A stretch of DNA of 64,000 bases. Origin: Chlorokybus atmophyticus. Taxonomy: Eukaryota; Streptophyta; Chlorokybophyceae; Chlorokybales; Chlorokybaceae. This document shows positions 45,340 through 56,697 of this stretch, in pieces. The notes below the pieces were generated by a model, which did no database searches, was not told the DNA's origin, and saw nothing but the letters and a program-made list of their open reading frames with translations. Each line of letters opens with the position of its first letter. Within the stretch, counting starts at the first letter, position 1. Made by a program: the position numbers and the translations under genes. The DNA lies in the NCBI GenBank assembly GCA_009103225.1, contig RHPI01002262.1:675435-739434 (forward strand), written 5' to 3'.

Positions 45340-46520
45340 TCACACATCCCGCGCTAGGGCCATCACACGGCACCCGCGACTGCCGGGCTGCGCGGTGCGG
45401 CCCGCCTGCCCACGATTGTGCGGAAACAACATGGGAAACAGAGCAGACTCAACAGTTAAACCAGGAATATTGTACACACCACCTGTATCCATGTGTATCA
45501 AAAGAGGAACACAAGGCTCACGCAGCGACATATGTCCAACGCGCAACATGGTGTCCACTGTGACTTCAACTGTGCTGCGCGAAGGAAATGGCAACAAAGT
45601 GGTTAAAACGTATGTGTATGCTGATTCACAAGCAATGTTCAAAGGATTACGATCCTGTGCACGAGACACAATGCTACGAATAGTAGATGAACCGACAGTG
45701 GGGATGCCGTCAGAACCAAATGGTTGTTCTGCCAAGGTCTGATATTTCTGAACCAGAGTGTTGGACAATAATAGCTCGCTCAACAACTCCAGCAACAAGA
45801 TGGCATGTTGGTTCTGATGTGTAAACTCATCCCAAGTGATAAACGGACCGTTAATCATATTCAACTGCTGAATTTGGCCCGAAGTGAAACTGTATGAGTT
45901 ATATAAGTCGCAAAGCGCCATGGACGTGTTAACAAGGGACAACATCTGCACTACCATTGGATGTATCTCCAACAACTTGCGAATGTACACTGCGCTGTGT
46001 AATACAATGTAACTAGAACGCTCCGACCCGTGACTACATCGATGGCATTGGTAGTAATCACTATCACACTTGGTATAATCGGACATAAAAACATTAGCCA
46101 AATCATATGGTGCAACGGTGGATACTGATCGTCGATACATTGGACGATAAGTAGCAGCAGCAGNAGACGATAAGTAGCAGCAGCAGAGTAAAACTGTACA
46201 TGCCCGCACAAAGAACAACATTGCATTCGCGTGACAAACTTACGTTGTGCATCTTGCCAACAGGAAAGCAAATCATCGCAGTCGTCCCACAATTCGCAAT
46301 GCTGAGACAAATCGCAATGTTGCTCATAAGTCATAGCGGATGACGAAACAACACACCAGGAACATATCAACCGCCCTGGCATTTGTCGCCATCCAAAAGA
46401 ACCATCTCGGCACAGTCCAGCAATGAGGGCGTGCAAAGGTGCAAAACCACATGCACAATATCTCCGATGTGTAGTAAAATTCTGCGATATGATTACATAT
46501 GCGGCGATATGGTGCAACAT
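45340..46520 (-). pseudogene. Helitron/Pif1-type helicase protein, N-terminal fragment
   Basis: Minus-strand frames read WDDCDDLLSCWQDAQRKFVT, CCSLCGH, then across an N into YRPMYRRSVSTVAPYDLANVF, CHRCSHG and near the end ESALFPMLFPHN. The 'e.l.FP.LFP' text is the entrance to the Helitron-like/Pif1-associated N-terminal domain of rolling-circle elements. The frame then runs into the 45,303-45,415 repeat and stops, so the gene is truncated there. The 21-bp duplication around the N at 46,164 is an assembly redundancy: merging it keeps a single frame. Assignment to Helitrons rather than another helicase family is tentative. Confidence 0.45.
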
Positions 46521-46575
46521 GGTGCCATATGATTACATATGCGGCGATATGGCGCAACATGGTGCCATGTGATTA
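46480..46575. repeat. Tandem 52-bp units rich in GCGATATGG/CAACATGG
   Basis: GATTACATATGCGGCGATATGG followed by CGCAACATGGTGCCAT occurs twice in direct order. Related words occur at 60,960-61,110 and 63,360-63,610, each time near helicase or endonuclease fragments. Confidence 0.7.
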
Positions 46576-48594
46576 GCAAACGCTGTTAAGTGTTTCAAAA
46601 CTTTATAATCAACGTAACGTTCACGCCACGGTACGTGCTGCGATTTTTAGTAAATAATGCCGAGGTTACGACCAGCAAAATAATGCTAACCTGAATTACC
46701 TTAACGTTAAGATTCAAGTAAACGAAAAATCGCATCGTTAGGCCACCATTTGGTCACGCATGAGATTGATCAAATGGGATCGCAACGGTGACAACAGCCA
46801 GTTGCTCAACAAGGCAGCAAAATGGCCAATCATTGCAAAGATGCGTAAAAGATGCTGAAAAATATCTCAGCGGCAACCACTTACCAACGGCGACCCAAAA
46901 TTGCTAGGGATTTGGTGCAATTGCGGCACAGTTACTGGTTAAAACGGCCGCGTTTTTGGCGGTACGAGGTCGGGGCATGCCCCATACCCCAAAGACATGC
47001 CGCCACTACTCACCCTCGTTCTAACTAATCCACTCTACCCTTTAACGCTAATTGATTACACGCTATAGTTACTGCGTCATCAAACATGGTCAACAGCCGA
47101 AACATTGGCCTGGCAGGGACACTGGCCTAGAAGTCACAACAATGAAGCTCAGCTAGTAGTATCAATTGCGCATGATGCACACAACAACGACATGCAATGT
47201 ATTGTTCAAGATAATAGTAAAATGATTAAACTGGTATACTCCGATTATCATAAAGTAACATAATATAAATAAAAACAATATCATAATGATAGTAAAATAA
47301 TTAATGAACAATGCAATAATAAAGAATTATAAAGCATAACAGTGCAAAATAACACAATCTTGTTATAAAGAGTATTGGTAATAGTTAACAACAATAGCAT
47401 AAACATAAAAATAAATTCATTTACTCATAAACTTAAAATTATTATATTAAAAAATATATAAATAAGCCTTGTACATTTTACATACATATAACATGAATAA
47501 TATATTTATTACGCTCAAATTAATAAAAGCAACAAAAAATAAACATTGATAGTTCAAAAATCATCATAATAAGAGTAACAATAATATAGTTAACATTAAT
47601 TAATCTCAACCCTAGTACAGGGGCCTTTCACTCGGACTTTCTTTTTAGTGCGTTTTGCTCAGCAGAAATTCTCCTCGTGGACAGCCTTGCAAAGCATCAT
47701 GCACCATAGTGCATGCATGTACATGTACGCTTAAACCACATTATTGTTCGTACGTGGCATTGTTCATGACTTGGCATTGTTCGTACTTGCTTGGCATTGT
47801 TCATACTGGACAGTGCGACGCGCCCAATCAAAGCTAGCGCTAGGGTTTTGGCGCCAAAACACACTGCTTGCTGGTGTATGCTGCTGCCGTTGGCGTCGGC
47901 GGCGGCGGCGATCTCTCTCACTGTGTTGTGGCTGTTGGGGCTCATCTTGTGATGCTTAGTGTAAGTCTGCTGCTAGGTTTTCTTGATTACAGTGATACAG
48001 AGCAACTTTAGAAATTGTGAATAAAAAGGCATTGTTACCGACTTGTTTGGCGCCCCGGTGAGTGAAGGAGAGAGTTGGCATGAGCCGGTCAGTGTGTTGT
48101 GCTCAAAATTGGCACAAGCATACTTGATTGGTCAGAGAAACCAACTTTGCACATTAGGCAATGGTTGAGGTTTTTCATGCTAGTCCGCTGTTCCCAGACG
48201 TTTTGGCTTTTGGTTTAACGACAAGGGCTGATTGCGTGCGGATATGTGTTCAGTGTACACATTGCATCCCTGAAGAGGTCCTGTTGGCTGCATGCTCTAC
48301 ATACTACTCCTGTGCGTGCGCGCTTGCGCGAATTAGTTACAGCTGAATGCACAAGCTGCATACCCATGCGCGCGCATGCATGCCTGCGTGCTTGTGCGGT
48401 GTTTTGGTTTTCTCTGTGTGAACCGTACATGTGAAAGGCTCCTGCAGCTCTTACAGCGTAATACAGGTTCGTACAGGCATGAAGACAACACAGTGTCCAC
48501 TGCTGCCTCACAACTCTACCCTATGCGCATGTGCAGGATGTCTTTTTCAAGGCAATCACCACAACGACACCTCTCCTAAAGGCACAACATCACA
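46576..48594. other. AT-rich gene-free DNA and gamma-tubulin upstream region
   Basis: 47,200-47,600 is extremely AT-rich with no open frames of interest. 47,650-48,594 returns to average composition and should include the gamma-tubulin promoter and 5' UTR. Short TTCGTAC/TTGGCATTGTTC repeats lie at 47,745-47,805. Confidence 0.4.
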
Positions 48595-50526
48595 ATGCCT
48601 CGGGAGATCATCACGCTGCAAGTGGGGCAGTGCGGCAATCAAATCGGCACAGAGTTCTGGAAGCAACTGTGTCTTGAGCACGGCATATCCAAAGAGGGTA
48701 TCCTAGAGGATTTTGCCACTGCGGGCGGGGGCGGCGACAGGAAGGACGTGTTTTTTTACCAGGCAGACGATGAGCATTACATCCCAAGAGCCCTGCTGCT
48801 GGACCTGGAGCCGAGGGTTATAAGCTCCATACAAAATGGCGAGTATCGCAACCTCTACAACCACGAGAACATATTCGTTGCCGAGCATGGCGGCGGGGCG
48901 GGCAACAACTGGGCTTCGGGCTACCATCAGGGTGAGACTGTGCAGGAGGACATCATGGACATGATTGACCGCGAGGCTGATGGCAGCGATTCCCTTGAGG
49001 GTTTTGTGCTGTGCCACTCCATTGCGGGCGGCACCGGCTCGGGAATGGGCTCGTACATTCTGGAGTCCTTGAATGATCGCTACGCGAAGAAGCTCGTGCA
49101 GACTTACTCGGTGTTCCCCAACCAAAACGAGACCTCTGATGTGGTTGTTCAGCCTTACAACTCGCTCCTGACTTTGAAGAGGCTCGCGCTCAACTGCGAC
49201 GCGACCGTTGTGCTTGACAACACCGCTCTGAACCGGATTGCTGTCGACAGGCTGCACATTCAGAACCCAACATTTGCGCAGACCAACTCGCTTGTGTCCA
49301 CGGTCATGGCTGCCTCCACCACCACCCTGCGCTATCCTGGCTACATGAACAACGATCTCGTGGGACTCGTGGCCTCTCTCATCCCCACACCCCGCTGCCA
49401 TTTCCTCATGACCGGCTACACGCCGCTGACTGTTGAGCGACAGGTCGGCACATGAGTTGTTGTTGGGTATCACTTGAGTTCTTGCAAGCATGTGGCATTG
49501 TACTCAAACCACTCTTTCACAATCATGCAGGGGGCGTCTGTGAGGAAAACAACGGTGCTGGATGTGATGAGGCGGTTGCTGCAGAGCAAGAACACAATGG
49601 TTTCTACGCAGGCAAAGAGCAAAGAGGCTAGCAAGGCGCGCTACATCTCCATCCTTAACATCATTCAAGGAGAAGTCGACCCCACTCAGGTTTGGGTCGT
49701 GGACGGTTGCCGGCTCACACGGTTGGGTCTTGGTCTACTATGTTATCTGCTCACCGTCTGTGGACACAAGGAGGTGTATCACGTTACTCTCGCCTCACAA
49801 CAGTATCTGTGCGCAGGTGCACAAGAGCTTGCAGCGCATACGCGAGCGCAAGTTGGCGAGTTTCATTGACTGGGGACCAGCAAGCATCCAGGTGGCGCTT
49901 TCGCGCAAGTCCCCGTATGTGCAGTCCTCGCACAGGGTAATCTTCACATGCAGGTTCTGCTAGTTTTAAGTAGGTTTAAGTTCTGTGGTCGCTTGAAATA
50001 CAGCTGCTGACAGGTGAGCGGCTTGATGCTTGCAAACCATACCAGCATACGACACCTCTTCACACGGTGTCTTGCGCAATACGACAAGCTGCGACGGAAA
50101 AAGGCCTTCCTTGACAACTACCAGAAACACCCCATCTTTGAAGTAGGCTGTGATTGTCCGTGTGCTTGTGCGTGTGTACATCACCAAGATCACGTTGTAC
50201 CCTGCTCTAGACTAACCGTTTTGAATGTGATGCGTATTCTGATTTCATTTCACTCTGCAGCATGACTTGAACGAGTTTGACGAGTCGAGAGAGATACTAG
50301 AGAGTCTGGCAGAGGAGTACAAGGCGTGCGAGTCTCCTGATTACATCAAGTGGGGCATGGAAGTAAGTGCTTTGACATGTATCTGTACTTTACAATGCCT
50401 CGCTGCTTGACTATCAGGCCAGGCAAGCGGCTGTTCACTGACTAACCACCATCACAGGACCGAAGCCGGCAGGCCAGCGACTCCGGCAACGCAGCTGGTT
50501 CTGTCAATGACCCCCGCATGCCATGA
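48595..50526 (+). CDS. TUBG: Gamma-tubulin, 6 exons, 475 aa
   Basis: Exons 48,595-49,443, 49,531-49,689, 49,817-49,936, 50,014-50,142, 50,261-50,362 and 50,458-50,526 join in frame and end in TGA. The protein nucleates microtubules as part of the gamma-tubulin ring complex at basal bodies and spindle poles. It opens [18 protein letters not shown], has the GTP-binding loop GGTGSGMG (145-152) and the gamma-specific 'NYQKHPIFE' and 'DEFDESRE'-like helices near the end. Length matches plant and algal orthologues. Exon 1 encodes the entire GTPase domain and is intronless for 849 nt, whereas the C-terminal half is split by five introns. Confidence 0.97.
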
Positions 50527-51011
50527 CCGATGTATAAACAACCTTATAGTCTACCTCATTATAGCAGCCTGTTGCTGCATTGTCGAAACTGCTCAACGGT
50601 TCAGCTGTGCGGCCAGTGTGGGCAGTAGTGGCTGAGCGTGCCCACACACTCGCGCTGCCACTGCTGCAAGTCTTCAACTTGCTGCTCATATGCATGTGTC
50701 TGTCTATGTGAGAAAGTAGCGGTTGCAGTGCAGCGCCTGCAACATGGCGCTTGTGTACAAAGATTGCAATGCGGTGATGTGCCAAGGCTTGGTGTCTGCA
50801 CACATACCACAGCAAGCTTACGAGGATTACCTATCACCGCGTGTGGACAGACGCAATGCCAGCTCGTACTCGAGGTATGGACGCCACACAGGCTAGTCCT
50901 GTACCTGCGCATGTGTCAGAACAATACAGCATGTCCATGTGAATTGTTGTCCGCCATTCGTGTGCCCAGCAAGTGGTCCACCAATCATAGGTGGCGTTGC
51001 ACCCATGCAAT

Positions 51012-51131
51012 GTATGTTCAGCATTCATTGAAACTTGTCTGGCACTGGCACTTGACTGCATGTCAGTTGTCTGGCACTGGCATGCAGTCAAGTGCCAGTG
51101 CCAGACAAGTTTCAATGCATGCTGAGCATAC
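51012..51131. repeat. Long hairpin, 51-bp arms
   Basis: Arms 51,012-51,062 and 51,081-51,131 are reverse complements with two mismatches around an 18-bp loop. The arms contain TCTGGCACTGGCAC, and the loop repeats CTGGCACTGG. Could be a small-RNA precursor or a foldback element. Confidence 0.92.
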
Positions 51132-51236
51132 CCCTTATATCCATTCCCGCATTGCATACTTTGTACACCTCTACCACACGTGGGCAACCACCGGGCATAG
51201 CTACTTGCTCAGCACATATACTTCCCTACCGACACT

Positions 51237-51350
51237 ATGATAACTACCCCACCCTGTGGGCAAGTACGTGCATATATACCACAATTTATACCCTCTATAC
51301 CCACCCTATGGGCAAGCACGTGCATACATACCACAATCTATACCTTTTAT
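51237..51350. repeat. Tandem repeat of about 60 bp
   Basis: CCCTGTGGGCAAGTACGTGC and CCCTATGGGCAAGCACGTGC start two units that each continue with ATA-ATACCACAAT-TATACC. Confidence 0.75.
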
Positions 51351-51358
51351 ACCTTCTA

Positions 51359-51408
51359 TACAGAGGCCCTGTTGCATCTATGCTTTGCACAGAAACAGGG
51401 CCTCTGTA
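51359..51408. repeat. Hairpin with perfect 15-bp arms
   Basis: TACAGAGGCCCTGTT (51,359-51,373) and AACAGGGCCTCTGTA (51,394-51,408) flank a 20-bp loop. Confidence 0.9.
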
Positions 51409-53440
51409 CAAATAGTTATGTGCAAAGTCATGTGAATCGCAAGGCAGGGCATTGTTATCATCCTGCAGACGGGCTGCCACATCCCCGGCAGATCTGGTAG
51501 CCCAGCACTGATGAAATAATTGTTGTAAACTTGTGTATCGCTTTCAACCGATTGGCCATACCTAATGACCGAGCATATACTCGTAATATCTCCTGTGCAT
51601 AATGTTGTGACTGAGGTACAAGCTCATATTGCAAATACTGTGACTGCCAATAACAATGCATTGCGCTGTGTGCGGCACCCTACTCAGAGGATCAAGTACG
51701 AGTTGAACACTATATGGCAGTGGAGTGGAAGCCAGGACGGCGCATATGCAGCAGGCCTGGCTTCAAATCAAACCCATTCCTCAAGCGGGACAGCCCAATG
51801 TGGGCGTGCACTGCGTTGCGACAAGGAGGCCCAACCTGGTGAATGTGCAGGCCTCATTGAACTTCAAGGATGCGGAAATGCCTACATATGACCTAGGCTA
51901 GCTGTGGCAATTGCTCTTCTGCCTCCATTGCTTGTGTGCTGGCGCCCTCACGCGACGTGCTGCCGTTGATCAAAGCAGGTGCTCGTCCACCATACTTGAG
52001 GCTGCTGAAGTATTGCGTGGAGGTGCTTCACGCGACGTGGATCTACTTGACCATGCCCTCTGCGCTACTATCAACGACACACATCATTGCTCTCCTTCTA
52101 TCGCTTTCATACAGCCTGCCAAGGCCAACGTGCACTTGCCAGCAACAAACACAAAAATCCTTGCTGAGCAAAGAAAACATGTCATCAGCACCAAGAGAGG
52201 TATAACATGAAACTGTAAGGCCTCACCTGTGACAGCAACTGCTGCTTGTGACAGTCGCCTATAGCTATGCTCGCTTCAGCCAGCTGTGCTCGGTAGGTAC
52301 TTGAGTTTTCTGAGTCAAAATGGGCCAATGCCGGACGCGTCTGCTGCCTCACACTCACCAATCAGTGCATCCTCTTCACGAACTGCCGACTCAAATTTGC
52401 AAACTCTGAAACGCCCTTTGGTGTGAAATTGCTGACTCCCTTCGTGTCCTCTCTTTACATGTCTCTCTATCATGTATCATCCACCTACCATTGTGCAATT
52501 ATCAGCCACAGGAAGATACCTAATCTTTGACTTCTACAAGTTCTGTCCTGCTTTGCACAAGCACCAGCTCGCTACAGGCTTCCTGCTGCATTTTTAACTG
52601 TTATTAATTTGACTTGGAGTGGACTTCTATAGCTAGGTATGGGACGACAACACCGCGTTGAGTGCCAGCCATGCACATGCACATGCCATTATGTATGCGA
52701 AGGAGGCTTGGATGCTTCAGCAGAGGAAGTGCATTATAACATTGCATGCTGCAAGCCAACCAGCATGTGTGCCTTGGGCCCAGTTGCCAAGAAGAGTGCA
52801 CAGTGGGATGCATAGTTCACAATGATGAGAGCTAATGCAACATAAATAGCACCTTTGACATTTGTACCCGTGTGATAACATGTTTATGCTTAGATGCAAT
52901 ACCAAGCTGGTGCTAAAGTTCATGCACAAGCCAGGCTTGTTTTATGACCTGTGCATGCAACGTTGAACGCAAGCGCAGAATTACCTTGTTGTGGTATGTA
53001 CAAGACAGCGGATTGCAGACTAGACAGCTTGTGCCTCTGTAGTTTCATGCAAGTCTTAATGCAATGATCAATGAAAAGATTGGCATGTAGCAATGTCACG
53101 CAGGTGTGCATTGAGCTTGCTTCTGGGTGCTTGTTCGCAGCAATGCGCGTGCATATACACTGATGGGTCTACTGTATGCGCGAATGACTGCAAACTTCAC
53201 GCATAGGTATGCATTTCATGGTCACCGACAATAGGAAGCTCACGTTCGGCAAGTCACATCACCTCAAAAGCCATGCGCTTTATGCTAATTGGAACAGAGC
53301 AATTTTAATTGCAGACATTTGTGTTGTGACACACTGTAAACACCATACACAGTGGTTGAAGCAAGAATTTAATGGTGTTTAGTTGAATGTTTGGTTAGAT
53401 GTGCTTGGATACCTGTGGTCGCAATGCTCGTTGGGTGTGC

Positions 53441-53518
53441 CAGGTTGTCACAACCTGGCAATATCTGATCACAAATCAAGCCGCCTCGGTGGCGGCTTAA
53501 TTTGTGATCAGATATTGC
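53441..53518. repeat. Two adjacent hairpins, the second with 28-bp arms
   Basis: CCAGGTTG-TCA-CAACCTGG (53,441-53,459) is followed by 28-bp arms at 53,458-53,485 and 53,491-53,518 with one mismatch and a 5-bp loop TCGGT. The arms contain GCAATATCTGATCACAAAT. Confidence 0.92.
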
Positions 53519-54341
53519 TCCGGGCTTTTGGTCAAAATTCTGCAACAACTGCATTGCTATTGTACAACAAATCGAATGGCAACGGCGCTGTACACACTGG
53601 CAGTGTGGCAGGTAATGGACCGTGTCTGCGTGCAAGCTGACAGGGGTATGCGCTGTAGTATTCCGTCGATACATTAGTATGCAACATCGTCACACCAAGC
53701 TACGTACTGTCATCCCTGCCATCACTGCACAAGCATACTCACACGCATGCCAGCGGGATGCAAGCACGCCTACACAACTACACTGCCGCAGCCGCCAGCA
53801 CAGCGTCCGCTTCCGCCGTTGGCGCCGCCGTCGTGTAGTATTGGGTAGGTAGCTAGCTTGTATACATAGCCCGGTGGTTATACCAACGTTGTTCTTTTCC
53901 ATGTGGCGTGTGGCCTGCTGATACATGTGTTTTGTGTCATGTGAGTCACATGCACGTCATGCATAAAATTTACACATCCCAATCAAACCAAAATCTCTGT
54001 TTGACTAGCATATATTGCAATATACAACGCAAGGCGCCTGATATTGTGCCTTGGTGCAATGACACAGAAAGGTGAGCAGCTGTTGTATAGGTTGCAGCGC
54101 ATAGGCTGACAAAGCATGCATGACTCTGTCATACTGGTAATCACCGCACAATAGCTTTATTCCTACCAATCTATAGTAATCAAGTACAAAATCAAAAGGA
54201 TGGGTTGGTCCACATCGCCTGGTAGGCCAACACTACATCCCGCTAAGTATACGCTTGGCAGCCCCTAAGTGAGGTGAAAATTGAGCAACCCATCTACAAG
54301 ATCATCAGCAACCCATCTACACCACAAACTGAAAGGGAAGC

Positions 54342-56532
54342 CTACTCGGTGATGACAGACCCCGCGTTGATGGCGGCAGCGCAAGTGCGCGCATCGTTGC
54401 ACCGCCCATTCTTGAGCAGCTTGGCAGTGTCCGCGAGGAGGCTGAGCAGGTTGTCGGCGTGGCTGGGGCACGCCGCCGCCGGCTTCACGGTGCAGGTGCG
54501 GTACGACCCGAATGCACCGGTGCACTTGTTGATCAGAGCGGCAGTCAGCTCACGGCGAGCCTGGGCACAGGCAGTTGTCCCGCTTGCTATGCCCTGCAAG
54601 AGACGAGGTGTGAATCTGTTGTGTGCATGCACAGGGGTTGAGAGCACAATGGTGGTATGTTGCGTGCTGTCCAACAACTAGCATAGCTTACGCGCACGCA
54701 CACACACGCATGCGCGCACAAGCAAAGGCGCTTGAGAAACACACATGCACGAATGCGCACGATCTGACACACGGACACGCATACACACATGCCAGTATGA
54801 CCAATCACGTGGACTTGACCAGCTCAAGAAGGTGCATGTGTAATGCGCGGCCAGAGGCAGAGGACACATTACAACTGTTGCTTCGAGTCTCCTACCTGGC
54901 AGGTGGTGGAGACGCCGGAGATACCGTAGCGTGCCAGGTATCCATCCACGCACCTGGTGATCGGGCTGTCGAGGCACCTGTTGACGAAGGCGCTGGCGGG
55001 TTGAGGGTTGTTCTTGCATTGGCACTTGCCCACCACCACCTAAGGAGAACACATGTCAGTGTGCTTCTGTGTCCTTAATGCATGCATGTGTGCATAATAA
55101 CTACAGCGTGTGTGGTTAGTACCTTGGCGGTGACTGTTTTGAGCCCTCCACATGCGCTCGAGGCCGTGAAGGTAACTATCGTTGTGCCAGTCGGGAAGAC
55201 ATCAGGTGCGTTGTTGGAGACAGTCACCTCCTCCCCACAAGCACCTGTGTGCATGTGCATGTTTGAGTTTGAGTGTGTATGTGTGTGCTGGTGCAGGTGC
55301 TGGTGCTGGCAATGCAATGTTGGCATGAAGTGTTGCAGGGTATATCTGCCAAAAGTGAGTGTTCGTTGCTCACCTGAGGCCTTGACATTTGCAAGCCAGT
55401 TGCGTATGCGCGAGGCGGGAGTGCCATTGGCTTCAGAGCACGAGAGGGAGATGTTGCGTGGGACGGTGATGAAGGAAGGAAGCTGGAAGTTGGTGGTGGA
55501 TATCAACTGGAAGCAGGTGGCGCTCGCACCCGTGCTCAGCTCGAAAGCGCTCCAGGCCCTTGAAACCGTCTGCGACACGCCACACCCGGGCGTCACCGTG
55601 TCCACATAAGCCACACGGACGGCGCTTGTGTTGCAAACGACCGTCGGGAAGCCAGCTCCTGCAATAGAAAATTGATGGGTGCGTGCGTGTGCGAATCTCT
55701 GTGTGCGTGCGTGTGCTTCAGTGGGGAGTTGCGCACTTGTGTATGTGTCTGTGCGCTTGCAAATGCATTCACACGCACGTATGCGGGAAAAGTGAACTGT
55801 CTGCATGCGCACATGTGTGCATGTGTCTGGGTATGCATGCGTATGCGCACACTTGTATCTAAAATAGACAGCAGTGTTGTGATCTCATATCTAGCTTACC
55901 GCCTGCCGGGGTTGGGGTGGCATCCGGGCAGCTGAAGATGATACTGGAAGGGCAGCTGACAGAGAGGGTGCAGCTAGTCGGAGCGGGTGCTGGTGCGGGA
56001 GTCGGGGTTGGGGTCGGTGAGATCACCACAGAGTTGTTGAGCACAGTGATGCGCCCATCGTTGGTGATGCGAATAGGTGAATTCTGCCTGATGTACTCAG
56101 CGAGCACGTCCGCCAAGATCGCACCGTTGTTGAAGACGTATGGGGCCGCGGCAACGTCGGTGTGGTTGTCTCCACCACTGTAAGCATTTTATCAGTTAGA
56201 TTCTTAAAAGCTGCTGTTGTTATGTCATAAATGCTATAGCGATGCATGTTCACACATCTTGCACACGCGAACAATTGGCATCAACGCATGCAGTGCCACA
56301 ACCACTGAACTCTGGATAGTACAAGATCCTGCTTTGAGCCACAAGAACGCGCACAACATGTTGGCTTACCTGCCAACAAAGTCATTGGTGGCAACGTTGT
56401 ATAATTCGTTGTCGTCGAGAGGCACGAAAACACCATCAACACGAATCTGAACGGAAATGACGCGCGAGTATGCTGGCCGGGAGATATCAAAAGTGTACTT
56501 CAGGCCCGCAACCTGCGCTCACCCACGTGAGT

Positions 56533-56612
<80 letters not shown>

Positions 56613-56613
56613 N

Positions 56614-56697
<84 letters not shown>

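Larger units (their letters stand above)
43852..45415. repeat. Direct repeats of about 115 bp flanking the MITE cluster
   Basis: 43,852-43,982 and 45,303-45,415 share GGCCGGCC, GGCATT, ACATCAC...CGCGC, AGGGCCATCACAC, GCACCCG-GACT and CCGCCTGCC in the same order. They bracket about 1.3 kb holding both MITE-like elements, so a composite element or an LTR-like remnant is possible. Confidence 0.5.
50527..54341. other. Gene-poor interval rich in inverted repeats
   Basis: 3.8 kb between gamma-tubulin (plus) and the 5'-nucleotidase (minus), i.e. a convergent interval. Several short frames exist (for example 51,911-52,210) but none shows splice support or a recognisable family. Its hairpins and tandem repeats are listed separately. 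Confidence 0.4.

Noticed and set aside
48703-49491. 262-aa minus-strand ORF
   Set aside because: Antisense shadow of gamma-tubulin exon 1, caused by its GC-rich third positions.
51911-52210. Overlapping 99-aa and 89-aa plus-strand ORFs
   Set aside because: Neither has splice support, a domain or a clear composition signal; the hydrophobic stretch in one frame is the only hint of coding.
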